64,000 nucleotides of DNA, from positions 1,426,001 to 1,490,000 of the forward strand of contig CAWUHX010000047.1 in NCBI GenBank assembly GCA_963922205.1. The letters are read 5' to 3'. Within the stretch, counting starts at the first letter, position 1. The number at the start of each line of letters is the position of its first letter. The stretch is from Romanomermis culicivorax (Eukaryota; Nematoda; Enoplea; Mermithida; Mermithidae). The notes beneath the pieces are model-generated. The model searched no databases. It was not told the DNA's origin and saw only the letters and a list, made by a program, of their open reading frames with translations. The translations under genes were made by a program, and so were the position numbers. Below are positions 1 through 13,488 of the stretch, in pieces.

Positions 1-540
1 AGGGATTGAAAAAATAGGATAATTGGCGGGGATATTTAAGAGCAGTGGTCTTTGCCTATAATACTATGCTGCAAGCAGCAACAGGGCAATCCTCTTTTTC
101 ATTGCTTAGAGGTCATGAGGCAACTTTTGGACTAAACTTGCTAAAATCTTGTGATATTCTAATGCCAGATGTCAATGCCAAGGCTTACAAATTTGTGTTG
201 ACAAATCACTTAGTCAACCTTCACAAGGATATTGCAAAAAATATTTAGAGTGCTGCAGAAAAATCGGAGAAATACTTTGATGAAAATACCAAGGAACAAA
301 AGTTTTGGAAAAGGACTGAGTTCTGCTAAAAGTCAATAAGCAAAAAAAATTAGGACTTCCATGGTCTGGTCTATTCATAGTTTCAGACATTTTGCAAGTA
401 GCGGAGAATGTTGTCACCATTATCCATTAGGACAACCTGCTAAATTGCCAAACTGTTTCAATCAACAGGTTGAGACATTTTCATTATGAGACCATACGGG
501 TCTTTCCATGCATAGCTTGAGCCAATCAGGATGTGTTTGA
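1..540 (+). pseudogene. Ty3/gypsy-type integrase C-terminal remnant
   Basis: The frame opening with RAVVFAYNTM followed by a GQSSFSLL-like segment (positions about 40-130) resembles the region after the integrase catalytic core in Ty3/gypsy pol proteins, where a stretch ending in PFELLYG-like residues precedes the C-terminal domain. Downstream, a segment near 340-420 (LGLPWSGLFIV) resembles the GPY/F-type C-terminal module. The frame is broken by stops at about 246 and several places after 300, so this is the dead 3' end of a pol gene entering the window from the left. The family assignment is an inference from short motifs; the fragment is too short to name the element. Confidence 0.6.
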
Positions 541-2176
541 CGAAACGGCTAAGCCAAATTCGAGTATGGCCCATACAGTTACAACTGGAGTGCAAGACTA
601 CACAATTCCAATCTGAAATTTAGCTTAGGTACTCATTTTTAACTTGTCTTGTAAATTTTATATTATTTATGGTGTTTGTGTGTTATTCCTAACATTTTGT
701 TAAATTTTTCATGAATTTCAGTCTTTGGGAAAAGTTCTTTGGAATTTTATGACAAAGTGACAACCCAAAACTTTTCTCATTTTTTCCAAAAATCATAAAT
801 TTCTCATTTTTTAATTTTTTCCACAAACTACTGCTGCCCTGAGCGCCTGAATTTTATATTTCCTATGGAAAAAAAGAAATGTGTTTCCCCAAATTATTTA
901 AAAAAGAAATTAGCTAATATCATTAAATTATACTTTTTCAGGGCATTACAAATTTGAAAATATTTTTTTCAAATTATTATTATTATTGAAGGAAATTCTG
1001 AAGAAATATGGGAAAAGGCATGTGGAACTGCCAACATGCTCTGATGTGCAAGCAGTTGCACTCAGAGTGACACGTAAAGTTCAGCGCACCACAGAAATGG
1101 CAGGATAACCATTTCTTTCACATCGACAGTAAGTTTCCAAGTTATTTTTATCAAACATTTTTGGAACACTTAGGACATGCCTAAAAACATCACTGAAAGA
1201 TGAACTCAGCGCCCAAAAATTAAGGGCAGATGAGGTTAGAACTTATAGGGGGACAAAAAATGTGAGCACCGAGAATTGGAAGCTCATAGCCCATCAGGAA
1301 TTTCCACTCCTGTTATCAGTAAGAGTTAGAGCTTTTGAGGGGAACCCAGAACCCTAGGTTCAGCCTGTTCTATTTTTAATTAATCAAAATTTCAAATATA
1401 ATAAAGTATTTTCAGCTCCAAAGGTATAATTTTTTCGATAACAAAACCTAAAAAATTATAAATCTTCGGTGCTGTAAAAATTTTCAATACTGAGCATCAT
1501 AAATAGAGCATAGTTGTTTGCTCAAGCAGCTGGTCAGAGATTGGGATTTGATCAAATGGTGGACTATCGGATCAGGTCTATCGCCCTCAAAATATAGAGG
1601 CAGCAAGGGTAAGAACTTGTTAAGGTGTTAGTTGCCTACTAGCTATATGTTTGTTATATCAGTTGCACACTTAACACAATGCGTGCACTAACTTTCTATT
1701 TGTGAAACTCAACCTGCTTGTGTATCTGTTGTGGTGAACTTTAAATGTAAAACCAAAAGCTGAAAAAAGGGAAACACCAATAGTGATATTTTGTTTGAAA
1801 TTTTAGACTACAACATCAAATGAGCAGTCCGAATACACAAATTGGACCAATAGTTTAAAGGGATATTTGGCTATTGGCCTTCCAATCCAAAAGAAGCTAT
1901 AAAGGTAGACATTGGAAAGGTGAGTCAACTGCTCAAATTTATTTGAGAAACGTCCATATTTCATGGATATTCCATCTACGGATTTGAAGTTGAAAAGGTC
2001 AGAGAAGACAAAGTCAGCACCTTGTTTAAAAGAGAGAGGTAGACAATCCAATTGGTAAGAAATTTGCTCATTATATAAGCTTCGCCCTAACTAAAGGCCA
2101 GACTTACCTAATTGACACGCCTAGCCTCATAGAGAAGGTATGGATAAGTATCGACAGATTCTTAAACTCCTCCATA
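541..2176. other. AT-rich non-coding stretch
   Basis: No reading frame, RNA gene or clear repeat could be supported here. It could contain the 3' LTR of the element ending at about 540, but no second copy of such an LTR lies in the window to prove it. Confidence 0.5.
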
Positions 2177-3543
2177 TTGTTGGCTGGTTATTCAGTACTG
2201 GCGGACCTCATTAGCATCTACAATGTATGTGGAGGAGGTTTAGATAAGAAGGACAGGGACAAAACAGTCTCCATGCAGGAACATATTAGAAGGACCAAAA
2301 GTTGCTACTTCGATTTAGGCTGCTTTGCCCTAACTATAGTCAGGCCAAATCTCAAAAAGAGATGTTTCAAGCTGGGAATATGCCCTGAAATCTTTAGGTT
2401 AAAAAGTATCTTCATGGAATTTTATTTGAAAGATGTGGGGTCAAATCAGTATGATTTCACACTCAAGGTTAACTGTGACTGTTTCACCAAGAAATATTTA
2501 TTAGCCAAAGAGCTGAGGTATGCAGCTCCAGATGTGTATTACTCACTATTAGTAATGTTTTTGGCTATCCATTATGACATGGCTGATTACCTGTTAATGC
2601 AAATGCAGGTTTTTGACCATGATAGGATGGAGCCCAAACAGATTAACACACTCACCCTACATTTTTACAGCCAATGTCTAATTATTTGGGGGCACATAAG
2701 TTGCATAATGGGACTTGGCTCACAGGCCTTAGACACCAATCAAGTCCAACCAAGTATGGTCTATCACATGATGAAGTGTGAAATGTATAATAGATGGGCA
2801 ATCTAGAATTTAGGAAATGGAACAGGTTATTATTACATAGCTGCATCTGAGTGCAACCCTGCCAGAAGACAAGACATTCCATTGACTAGCGGATTCTATC
2901 CACTTATACCCCAGGACAGCTAACCTGTCAAAGCTGATGATTATAATGAATAAATTTATCCTGAGGACATTAAAGATGTGCAAGTACCTGATTGGTTTAA
3001 TATTAGTAGGGATATCCTAGAAAATCTGAGAAATGGAAAGAGTTACTGGGATTTAAAGGGGAAAATATCATTAGCATTGTACCAAAATGTTAAGCTATAC
3101 TGGCTACTAGCCAGCAAGCCAAAGCAAATAGCACAAGATGCATTTTCCTGTAATAACCATTAGCCAGTCGGAATAGAAGGACATATGGAGAAATATAAAA
3201 GCAACTGTTATACTCCTAACTTGGCAAAGGTTTCGAAAGTCTTAGATGAGCCAAATTTTTACCTGTTGGAGGAAATTTGCAATTTAATCTCTTTGGCCTT
3301 TCACTTTACTTGGCTCATTCTAGAACAGAATGTGATTACCAAACTGTTCAGTTGTTAAGCTATAACATCTTGAACTGTTATAGTAAAGATGGCCAAGGAG
3401 CATTTAAATGCATGTCTTGGAAATCAGGTGAGTGCCTGGGTAATTACTTGCAGCTCATAGCCACATTGTCACCCTCAGAACACCAAAACTCACTGAAGAG
3501 TGGAGTATATGCTTGGCAAAATAGATTCCGGTTTGTGCCATAA
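2177..3543 (+). pseudogene. Decayed reading frame A, unrecognised
   Basis: A 209-codon open segment (2177-2806) continues in the same frame as a second open segment (2978-3163) after stops, then a third (3277-3543) lies in another frame. The predicted protein has a normal mixed composition with several Cys and Tyr residues and no motif I can name. Open segments on one strand separated by single stops look like one eroded gene. It sits directly upstream of the gag-like frame B and has the same orientation, so the two may be parts of one retroelement or virus-like gene. The function is unknown. Confidence 0.4.
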
Positions 3544-3561
3544 TGAGTCACAGAAGCAGAA

Positions 3562-6235
3562 TTGAGATTGGAAATCAGCGATGGAAAATCCATCTTGGAG
3601 GATGATCCCTGTAAGGTAAATCCTTACTTTAGTGTAACACTTTACTATTTACACTTTGAGACTCTAACGCCTGGATTGCAGTACCCTATGATGGTAGATG
3701 TTAATCCCTCTGATTATCCAATGGCATATGAACCAGGTAACCCAATAATAATCAGACCAGAATTCATTAGAAATAGTTGGCAGGAGAGAACTTTAGCCTC
3801 CCATTTGCCTGGATTAATATTGACATATATCCCCTCCAGTGAGTTAGCCTCTAAGGTAACATTAAGCCAACTGTCTACTTCCCAGACAGCGCAAGCTGGA
3901 GGGTCAGGACAGGTAAAAGCCCAGCAGCAAATGGTAGTGCTAGTAGTAAAGTCGCACCCATCAGTGGCTACCACCATAGCTCTGCAAGTGGCTAGGGTAG
4001 TAGTAGTTGTACTGCTGCAAGCTAAACCAGCAGCAGCACAACAAAATATGGTAACTCAACCGCAAACATCAGTGGAAATAGAACCAGTAGTAGTGACTAT
4101 TTTTCAATTCCTGCCTTCAGCTGCAGCTGTGTTGCCAGAAAAAATAAAGGAGCTGTTGCCAAAGATACCAGCTTCAGACTCTGAGTCAACTTAGGAGGAG
4201 GAGGAAGGAGAGATATTTGAACCTGCCAGTCAAACAGAGGAAGATAAAACTTACATGGGAGTTTTATCTTCCAAACAGAGGAAGATAAAACTTTTCACTA
4301 AAACTCTGCAGGAAGAAATCGTGGAAGCTAAAGTTCAAAATTTAATTGGTGATGCAGCCACAAAAATGTCGGGCATTGATGTTAGACTGGATACAACGCA
4401 GCAAACATCGGAAGAAATCACTGTTCAAAAGAAGGACTTGAAATCAGATGACTTGCAAGGGAAGCATGATGCCCTTCAGGTCAAATTTCAGGTACAAAAG
4501 CACCTGGCCCAGCAAGAATTCTTGTGCTAGCAGGGGATACAGAAGCCTCTTCAAGATTAGATGACTTTTGAAAATGGATCAGATGCAGCTGTTGCAGCTA
4601 CAGATCTGATGAGTAGGGGTAGACTTCATAAAGAAGGAATCCATGGAGTTTATTCTCCTGAAAGAATTCAACAAACGATGGCCAAAGGTATGTCCAAAAA
4701 CTTCATTCCACAGTTAGCAAAAGAAAAGGTCAAATGCCAAGTACATGTTAGCAAAGCATGTCAACATAGACTAGGAGCTCAACAACAAGTCAATGCAACA
4801 CCCACAACTAGTTCAGAGAACGATGCCTATGCTGCATCCCAGGAAACAACAACTCCAACTGTGCCTATGAATCCAAAATCACAATCAAAGTCATTCAAAA
4901 GTCAGACGATTTCTACTACACCTACCACATCTGTGAAAACTTATGCTCAGACCCAATCAGTATCAAAACCAAGGGAGAGGTAAGCAAATCTGACACATCC
5001 ACATCGGCTACCTCAAGCTATACTACTAGTTATAAAAATTCTATTAAGAACAAGCAGGAAGCATGATGTTTAAGCCCAATTTTCAATATGAAGAAAAGTT
5101 GATCAAGAATGTGAAGCAGTTAAGTATGTCACTTGTAGTCAATTGGCAGAAACTCTTATTGGTTATTAGGAATGGCAAAGAGAACAGAGGCAATAGATAG
5201 GTCCTATTTCTTTTGAAAATTTTGAAGTGCCCAATTATTTCGCATTTGATGGCCAACAAAGGCTGATAGTTTATAGAATGGTCAATGAGGCCATAGCCCG
5301 AATCTATGATAATCATCGCCAGCAATGCCAAATACAGGATGGTTTTATGTTTGATTGAGAAACTGTATCTGAAGAAATTTGGGAGTGGATCATTTTGGCT
5401 CTCATTCCCAGGTGGCTAGAGGAGTACAATGCTTCAGAAATCTTTACAGCCATCAGGTACATGACCCTGATGATTTTCTTACAGCTGGATTTAGCTCTGA
5501 TCACCCCAACAGCCATGGGAAGATGAAACACTCAGGGATATTTGATTGCAAACAGCCAGCTAGTTGTCGAAGCCCAGGAAAGCTGAGTGGATGAATATTA
5601 CATTGCAGCTTTCAACCAATATATATTAATGGGTTCACATACGTTAAACCAAATGGACATGAAGCAAAATGCACCAGGCGATAACCAAGTGCAATCTGGA
5701 AAATTCCAAGGCACTGATGTCAAGAGCCCAGGTAACTTCAAAGTGCCTAAGCTTCCACCAGTGGCTAAAAAACAGCAGCCGCCGATGCAACAACCATTGA
5801 CTTCAACCAGCCAGAGGTCATTTGCAGAGCCTGCTACTTCTTCCTACAAAAGTCAACCTTCCAAATCTCAACCATCAATCTCTAAATCTCAAAATTCAAC
5901 TTTTCATTATTGAAATCAACAGTATAGCAGCTCCCAGAGTATCAGATCATCAAGGTGATAGCCGGGAAGAGAAGATGTCTTTGTGAACCCTCCTCTGTAC
6001 TGAGGTTGATCAAGGTATGGTAGAGGTCAAGCTAGAAGAGGTTTCTGGTTCCTGGGGGGGTGCGACCCAACTCCTTACAGAGGCTGAGGAAACTGACAGA
6101 ATCAAAATCAAGACCCGGCAGCACAATTTTACAATCTGAATTTCCAATCCCTCAGTAGACCTGATTGGAACTGAGGAGGGCAACATTATGGCCAAGACAA
6201 ATGGAGAAGCAATGCTGGTTATCAAGGAAAGCCTT
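3562..6235 (+). pseudogene. Decayed gag-like reading frame B
   Basis: Frame 1 stays mostly open from 3562 to 5913, interrupted by isolated stops (near 4192, 4528, 4981 and 5045-5090). The N-terminal half is ordinary; the middle is Ala/Val/Gln-rich; a heptad-like charged stretch near 4290-4500 could form a coiled coil; 4800-5900 is rich in Ser, Thr, Gln, Pro and Lys. Beyond 5930 the deduced sequence becomes Gly/Arg/Gln/Asn-rich. This layout (structural domain, coiled coil, basic disordered tail) is like a retroelement Gag or nucleocapsid, but there is no CCHC zinc knuckle and no match to a named family is claimed. It could also be an eroded virus-derived structural gene. Confidence 0.35.
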
Positions 6236-7279
6236 GAGGAACTTCTTCTTCTTCCATACTATTTTACTTTTTTCACAAAAATCACAAACCCCAAAAACAT
6301 TACAAAACCACAAAATACAAAAAACTATAAAATCAAAAAACCCAAAAACATTATTTAAAATGTTGATACTGTTGGCCTACAAAAAATTCACATTTTACTA
6401 ACCAGTGCAATAGCCACCATAAAATTTTTCTCAAAATTTTGGCCACAATTTTTGCTCAAATTTCTAGCCCATTTTTAATTTTGTTATACTCATACATTCC
6501 CAGGTCCTTTTTTTGGAATTGTACTAATTTTGTAATTTAGTTTATTTTAGAAAAAATGGAAGTGGGAAAGGCGAATTTCCATGCACGAGTAAACACACAA
6601 CAGGCAGACCAAAAGACCATGCCTTAAATCAGCTTGATTCAGCATTGACAGCAATGTCAACTCCTTAGGGCGGAAGAGTAATTACCAGCCTAAGTCAACA
6701 TGGATGTCACTTGCCAGCAATTTAGTACAGCCCTTTGTATTTGTTGTGTCCTGCAACTTAGTAAAAATGTGACTAATTGAACTGGCAGACTGGCTTGCTG
6801 GGAGCTGGGGAAACTATGACAGGAAATTTTAAGGATATTGGGGTAACCCGGCAGAGGAATATTCTACCTCCCATAGGTCTATTGAACACATGAGGGATGA
6901 TGGGCACCCTGCTGCTGTCAAAGTTGTGTTCGAGAAGTTGACATGCAAATCAACATTGGGCGACCAGTGGCACAGACAATTTGCATAGCAACGGAGCTCA
7001 TAGAAAGAAAGAAAGATGATGAAAAAATCATTCTTGTTTTTGATATATTTTTCATAGTTTATGCTGGCACCCACTAGTAAAACCTTTACCCAGCAGGAAG
7101 TTTTACATGTGCATAAACATTCACTAGTGTGTCCACATTCCTTTAATAATATTGTTTATTTAGGAGCCATTGTGAGGGTCCATTTATAGGTAAGTATTTG
7201 TTGTTGTTGCAAGGTCTGGGCCTGAACTGTTGCACTATACCCGAGGCTTCTAATTAAATACAACCAAACCTATCTGTCT
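6236..7279. other. AT-rich non-coding stretch with CAAAAAC-rich patch
   Basis: 6270-6360 is a low-complexity A/C-rich patch. The rest contains short open segments on either strand that look like chance. No gene or RNA is supported. Confidence 0.5.
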
Positions 7280-8529
7280 TTGAACCCTGAGGAAAGACAT
7301 GCACAACACTTTATGTACCATTTAGTCAAAATATTATTAATTCAAGGTCAAATTGACTACTTTGAGCAAGATTATATGGCTACATACCCACCAGTTTGCA
7401 TCAAAGTATTGACACCCATTGTATATAAAAAAACCAGAAAAGCCATGTTCTGTTGGTTATAGGATGAAAGGTAGTTCACATTTTCAACAAAAACTGGTGA
7501 ACTCCTTAGATCATTTTCAGATCATAAGAGCTCAATCTATAATCCACTTGGATCCAATAGAAATATTTGCTCTAAACCAGATGAAAATTTTAAAAAATCT
7601 GATCTACATACTAATGATTGAAACAGTTATTCAAAACAATCTGTTTCAGTGGTTCATATTCATATTCTAAATGAGAATCAAAGATCACTGGATTTTTGTA
7701 GGATTCTCCTTCATCTTCACTACCACATTCTCTTTCCAGGTTGCCACTTTAGAGCATAGCAGGTTTTCCCAACTATGACTGGCTTCCCTATCCCAGAATC
7801 TGGTAATTTGCTGTGGTATGAGGAAGTCAGATTAGGTAAAAGATGGATTTCTTCTCATTTGTTCAGTGATAACTTCAGCATTAAATTTTTGATGATGTAG
7901 AATGGCCACTGTTGTATTTTTCCAGTGAATATTGATGTTGTTTTTCTGTCAAGGGATAACATATCTTATGCTTCTTCAACACCAAACCTTTTTTCATAAC
8001 AACAAAGGAGTCAGCTTCATAGAAATTTTAAAGGGCTCCTTGAACCTCAGGCAAGCCACCGGTCAATTGAACACCTTCTGGTGTTCTACTATAGTTTTGT
8101 ATTGCCATATCACATAAGCCTATTTGCTAAGGCACAAGCTTGTGGCTACCCAAAATAATATGCTGCAACAAGTTGTGATGAAGTACAAACGCCTATACAG
8201 CCTTCTTCATTACAGTTGATGGCATTACTTTCCATTTTATATGGCTCATCAGTGGCAGTTGGAAGATCTTCAGATTCGTCTCAGATGCTGGTGAATGTGA
8301 TTTTTGGATCTATAGCAACCCAGAACTTGGATGTTCGAGGGGGTGCAACATCTGGCTCATCTTCATGAACCACACGATGGATTTCAAGTTTCAGTAATTG
8401 TTCAAACTTAAACATTTTTGTCTTCAATATGCTTCTGGTGCCAACCTTGTAAGCTTTAGCTACCTTGATTATAGTAGATGTGAATTGGAAATTGAAGTAG
8501 CTTCTGATATCAACTACTTTAAAATCCAT
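7280..8529 (-). pseudogene. Possible heavily decayed coding DNA
   Basis: On the minus strand an 82-codon open segment (8529-8281) continues in the same frame with only scattered stops to about 7700, and contains a Cys pattern NCNEEGC near 8215 that could be part of a C2H2-type zinc finger. On the plus strand short open segments (7280-7462, 7419-7670) overlap it. The minus-strand reading is preferred because its frame is longer between stops, but no domain is certain. This is a weak call. Confidence 0.2.
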
Positions 8530-10480
8530 CTTCTAGTGTTATTTTGAGATTTCCAGTGATGTTCCCTTGACTTGTCATAGCACACCTGATTAATTCTTCA
8601 GCAGTTGTACATAAATTATTTTTATCTATAAAGACTCAAACCTCCTCTTTGTCAGTGCAGCAATTTGGTCACATGGGCCTTAACCAAATTGGGTTTAGAG
8701 AAGTCCCAGTTCTTGATAGTCACACCTTTTTGAGATATTGTTAACACCATGAGCAAGGTTGGGAAGCCATAAAATTATCCAGCATTGTCAGATCACCAAA
8801 TAATTGTATAACTGTCCTAAGCAAGTGAGTCCAAAACATGGGCAAATGTGTGATGGTGTAGAAGTCTATAGCCTGTTTTTTAAAAGCCTGTAGCTGAAAA
8901 AAAGATGTAATAAGGCATACATTGCTTGTTCAATTACCATGCATGTGCACACTATACTGTATTATGTGGAGAATGCAACAATTAAAATTTTATGGAATTG
9001 AAAGCTATTCGTTAGGAAAAAAGTTTGGAAATGAGAAAAATATTTTTTCATATGGTTCTCATTTAATGAAGAAAATTTGGGAGTTAAGAACGTAATGCAA
9101 TGTGATGCAATTGGTGTACTTAGAAAAGTTGAAATCTCAAAGCCTGGTGCATGATGCCATAGCATTGGTCATTTGCTTAGCTTTTTCTGCACAGAGTGAA
9201 TATTATTCTAGTCATGGGAATTTTTTTGGACATTTCTCTCCCTGGACAAAAATTATTCCTAAAAGATTTATCAAGTTCAGTTTAGAGTGTAGTCACAGTT
9301 TATCACCACCAGTTAATCCACTAATAATTTACAGTCAACAATGATATTGTCTCAACACAAAATTCTTCTTACTTTCAGCATTTTTGCATTAAAAGCATTT
9401 GAGGAAAACAAACTATATTTTTCATCACAAGGGTATAGGCAAATCATGCTTACCAAACCAGATTGATTGATCTTCCTATCCACTGGAAAGTAGAAATTTC
9501 ATTTTCCAATGAAGATCGAGGTAAACATGATTCTCCTGGAAGTTGTCAATGATGTCTTTCCATGCTACATCTAAGTGCATTGGTCCTAGCAGGTGTTGAT
9601 GCAATTCCCATACATTATTGATACTTCTATGTCTTTCTGCCTCCTTTTTAACTGCTCACAATTGTCACATTTCATGTCATGAGAATGATCTGTACATTAA
9701 TCTTTTAATTTTGGATGGATTGCATCACTAAGAGCATGTAATAAACTAAGATCAAAAACATGTGATTTTGGCCTCATTTGGCCTCATGTCGCCTTTCTTC
9801 TTTTAGCTTTGACGTAGTTTCTTGTGTTCATGTGGGTCCAATTTGTGCACTCCTATTGCTTTAACAATTTTGATTGAAGTGTCAATAGTTTCTATCCCAC
9901 AGTAAGAGTAAAGTAATCCAAATCATGCACAAGGAAAGCATTCCTTTTAGTAGCTGTACAATAATCCACTATATGAAGCAGATTGCCTTGGCTTAAACCT
10001 AAGTGTGCTTCATTTCGTTCATTGATGAAGTTAAAATATTGTGGAATAATTCGATTTGAATTAATGATATTTGAAATGAATGTAACACATACTTACAGCT
10101 GAAGTTTTTCAATAATATCAAAAATGTGTTTCTATTTTGTATAATTCCCATGTAAGGAATGAGGATATTCAGATCAAACCTTATGGGTATATACTGAAGA
10201 GGTAAGCCTGCAATGCTCAAAGTTATTACTTTAATTATTATAATTTTGAGTGAATGAATGAATTTTTGAACAAAAAATTCCATAATTTGATTCAAAAATG
10301 GTTTTTGCCTGTTCTACTGTGGTAGACTCAATGGTTTTTTATTTTTGATAAAACTTTGTGAGTATGTGTGGTATCAGTGCGCCTGGTGGCCACCCATCTT
10401 ATAACATGTGTAATGCAAAAGGTACCTAGAGTAACTTTAGGCAACAGTACAAACCTGCAGTCAATAGTCTTAATATTAGG
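8530..10480. other. Non-coding stretch, no supported gene
   Basis: Short open segments (8962-9165 minus, 9102-9344 plus, 9999-10295 minus) have AT-driven composition and no motif. Nothing else stands out. Confidence 0.45.
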
Positions 10481-10535
10481 CTCAGACTTAGGCCAAGGCT
10501 TAGGATTAGGATTAGGCTTAGGCTATCATTTAGCA
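10481..10535 (+). repeat. Degenerate TTAGGC-like interstitial repeat
   Basis: Within about 55 bases the hexamer TTAGGC occurs four times and TTAGGA twice, spaced at 6 to 12 bases. TTAGGC is the telomere unit of many nematodes. The patch is short and imperfect, so it may be a chance simple repeat or a telomere-like scar. Confidence 0.45.
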
Positions 10536-12686
10536 AGCACTTTATACCCATTATGCCTCCTCAAGTACCTTTTGCATAACATGCATTATAAAATGGGTGG
10601 CTGATGCTCTAATACCAGTATGTGTTATATTTCAAAATATCTGAGTGGGTAAGATCCCTTGGACTGTTACCTGTCCTAGTCCATAAGTTGGAAGAGAATA
10701 AGATTCAGCAGGAGAGATAGTCAGGGATTGACCTAAATGCAGGGGCTTTTAACCACCCAATGCTTACCTGAAACTGAAGATGACTGCTAAACCCAGTGAT
10801 AAAAACCCAAATATGTAAACCTTCAGTTTCCCAATTTGAGTTAAAACCAACTACTATCTTAGGAACGGAGGGAGGCCTTTCTTGCAATTTTACCTACACA
10901 AAAATGCACACTTACTATACAAAATAATGATTACAAAATTGCACTAGTAAAGAAACCCAATAGAGGGTATGGTCAATAGAGAAACTCCAGTGCAGAGGAA
11001 AACAAAACTAAAGACACAGGGAGCACTGACTAATAATGAATAAAAACTCTTACACACACCTACCAAATCAGAGATCTACAGTAATTATCTTAAAATGGTA
11101 AGCTATATTCAGTCCCGTGCATGCCTGTTGGTGCTTCCTCAAAATCCACATGAAATTATGAAATGCACCAAAATCGGTGGAAACACACTACAACATATGT
11201 AGCCAAGGGGTCCAGCCATGAGACAATGGAGTTTGATCAATGACACTCATAATTGGACTTTATGGGATACAAAAATGTGTGAATTTGGGTCATTAAAAAC
11301 TGCTAAAAATTGTAATTTAAAGTAAAGTGTAAACCATGTTTTTGGTTCCACATACAACTTGCCATGTATATACATTAAACATCGTTACCTGCACTGAGAA
11401 AATATTATTGATGGACACATCATACCTGATTACTTTTAGGCCATAGGGATTGTGACTTAAAATTTCAAAAATTTCTAAAACTTTCATCTTTTGGATTGAC
11501 ATTTCGATGTGAATTTTTATTTTTAGATCAAAAAAATATGGGCATGTTGTTCAGTACAAAAAACTGAACAAAGTCAGTTTTATTGAGGTATGAATAATTG
11601 TTTACTTATCACAATCAGCTATAGGCCTATAGGCCTTCTTACAGAAATTGTGTTGTAAAAATTTGCTGAATTGTTGATTTTTTTGGAAAAAACAAGTTTT
11701 TTGGTGATGATGTTCAAGCAAAAATGTAGGTCACTGGGAAAATAAATTTCAATTAAAGAGTGAAAACTTCAATAAAGAAGTGGTAGACTGTGAGCAGTCT
11801 GGAGAAAATCTTCAGTATGTGGACTGTGGAAGCATAATGTACTACTTATGACAATTTATGAATGCAGAACAAAAACAATCAACAAAAGTTTTGAAAAGTA
11901 AGTACAAAAGCTCTTGTAAAAGAGAGGCACAGCCAGTTCAGCCGTAAATTTTAGGGTCATGTTCACAATCTTAGCGAAAATATAGCTTTTCTATCAGAAC
12001 ATTATTTGCACATATGATGGATGGAGACATGAAAAATAAATATTACATCATGATAAATTCGAGCAAATCAGCACAATATCAAAGTATCAAAAACTGATTT
12101 TTGATAATGAAGCAGTTTGATATTGTTACCTACTTAAAATCATAACCATTTTTGGTGATATTGATATTCTGATACCAAAACACATTGATGGCATCACCAA
12201 AATCACTCTTTTGGGTATTTGCTCTCTTCATAATTGCTCTCCTTGATATTCCCTTTTAGGAGATTTGCTCTTTTGAGTATTTGTTCCTTTGAGATTTGCT
12301 CTCTTGGGGATTCACTCTTTTGAGAATCACTCTTTTGGGTCTTTTGAGCTAAACTCCAGCAGATATATGTTAACCTATCTTGTGCATCACCCTAAAATGT
12401 ATATACTCCATTCAAGTAGTTATGTGGGCCCACACAGGGGGTACACAAAAAATACCCCCGTATAAAACATATACATCAAAGTTTGCTGCTTCAACTTGGG
12501 TGATACAGGGGGTATAGAAAGTTTAGCGGACAATCTGAATTTGTATAATGTGGGGAGTGATACATACAAGGGGTGCAGAAAATATGGTTGGTTCATGATG
12601 TAATACGATTATAATTTCGTTAAGCATTCAGGGTGATACAGGTGGGTGTAGGAGGCACACCCAAAGCTTCAGCACGTAAAATGTGA
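10536..12686. other. Non-coding stretch with a TTTGCTCTTTTGAG-type patch
   Basis: No gene is supported. 12,195-12,350 contains a loose array of TTTGCTCTTTTGAG-like words spaced about 16-30 bases apart. The remainder is unique-looking AT-rich DNA. Confidence 0.45.
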
Positions 12687-12816
12687 CTTCCATGTAGAAA
12701 GTACACCTGAAGCTTCAATGAGTAAAACTCAACTTCCATGTAGAAAGTATGCCCAAAGCGTTAATGGGTAAAATTCAACTTCCATGTAGAAAGTACGCAA
12801 GCTTCAATGGGTTAAG
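12687..12816. repeat. 46-bp tandem repeat, three units
   Basis: The word CTTCCATGTAGAAAGTA begins at 12,687, 12,733 and 12,779, an exact 46-base period. Each unit also carries AGCTTCAATG-like and GTAAAA-like segments that have drifted between copies. Confidence 0.8.
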
Positions 12817-12910
12817 TTTGACCTCAATGTTTGTCTCGATTGACTTGAACATTGAAATTAATGATGATGCCTACTAAAAAATTTAAAAAAGATACCTGAG
12901 TGTCATAAAA

Positions 12911-13488
12911 TCTAATGATCTGACAGTTTTACTCATTTTTTTACAAAATTTTTACAATAAATCTTGTTCAGGACACATTTGTCATATATTTGGAACACAT
13001 TTTCCAATGATTCCCTATGCTTAAGCATTGTTTTCGGGACAGAATTTTTGTAAATACTTTTGCAAAAAAAATTAGTAAAATCATTAGATTATTAGATTCT
13101 ATGATCCTCAGGCGTTTTTAAAATTTTTTCAAGAATGCATGACAAACTGACCACTATAGTCAATAGCTATAGTATTGATTTTTAGTAGAATCTAATGCTT
13201 CTACAAAACTTTTGTACAATTTTAAAGAGTAAAACAGTTAGTTCATTATATCCTAAATCTAGCAGTTTTAATGTGACTCTTGAAATCTGAGGATTTAACA
13301 GTTTTGCTCATTTTTTAATGCACATTAAATCATGTCTTAAAGCCGTAAGAGGCATGTCACAAAAAAATTTGCTTAAGCATAGGGAATCATTGGAAAATGT
13401 GTCCTGAATATGTACAAATTGTGTGTGAAACAAAACATTTTGTAAAAATTTTGTAAAAAATGAGTGAAACTGTTAGATTGTTAGATCA
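12911..13488. mobile_element. Fold-back (inverted-repeat) element
   Basis: A 33-base stretch at 12,995-13,027 is the exact reverse complement of 13,370-13,402. Complementarity continues outward with gaps into the TTTTACAAAATTTTTACAA-like and CTAACAGTTT-like parts, giving arms of roughly 115 bases around a loop of about 340 bases. This is the structure of a fold-back or MITE element, or of a young inverted duplication. No coding sequence lies in the loop. Its flanks consist of related CTAACAGTTTTAC-type repeats. Confidence 0.7.
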
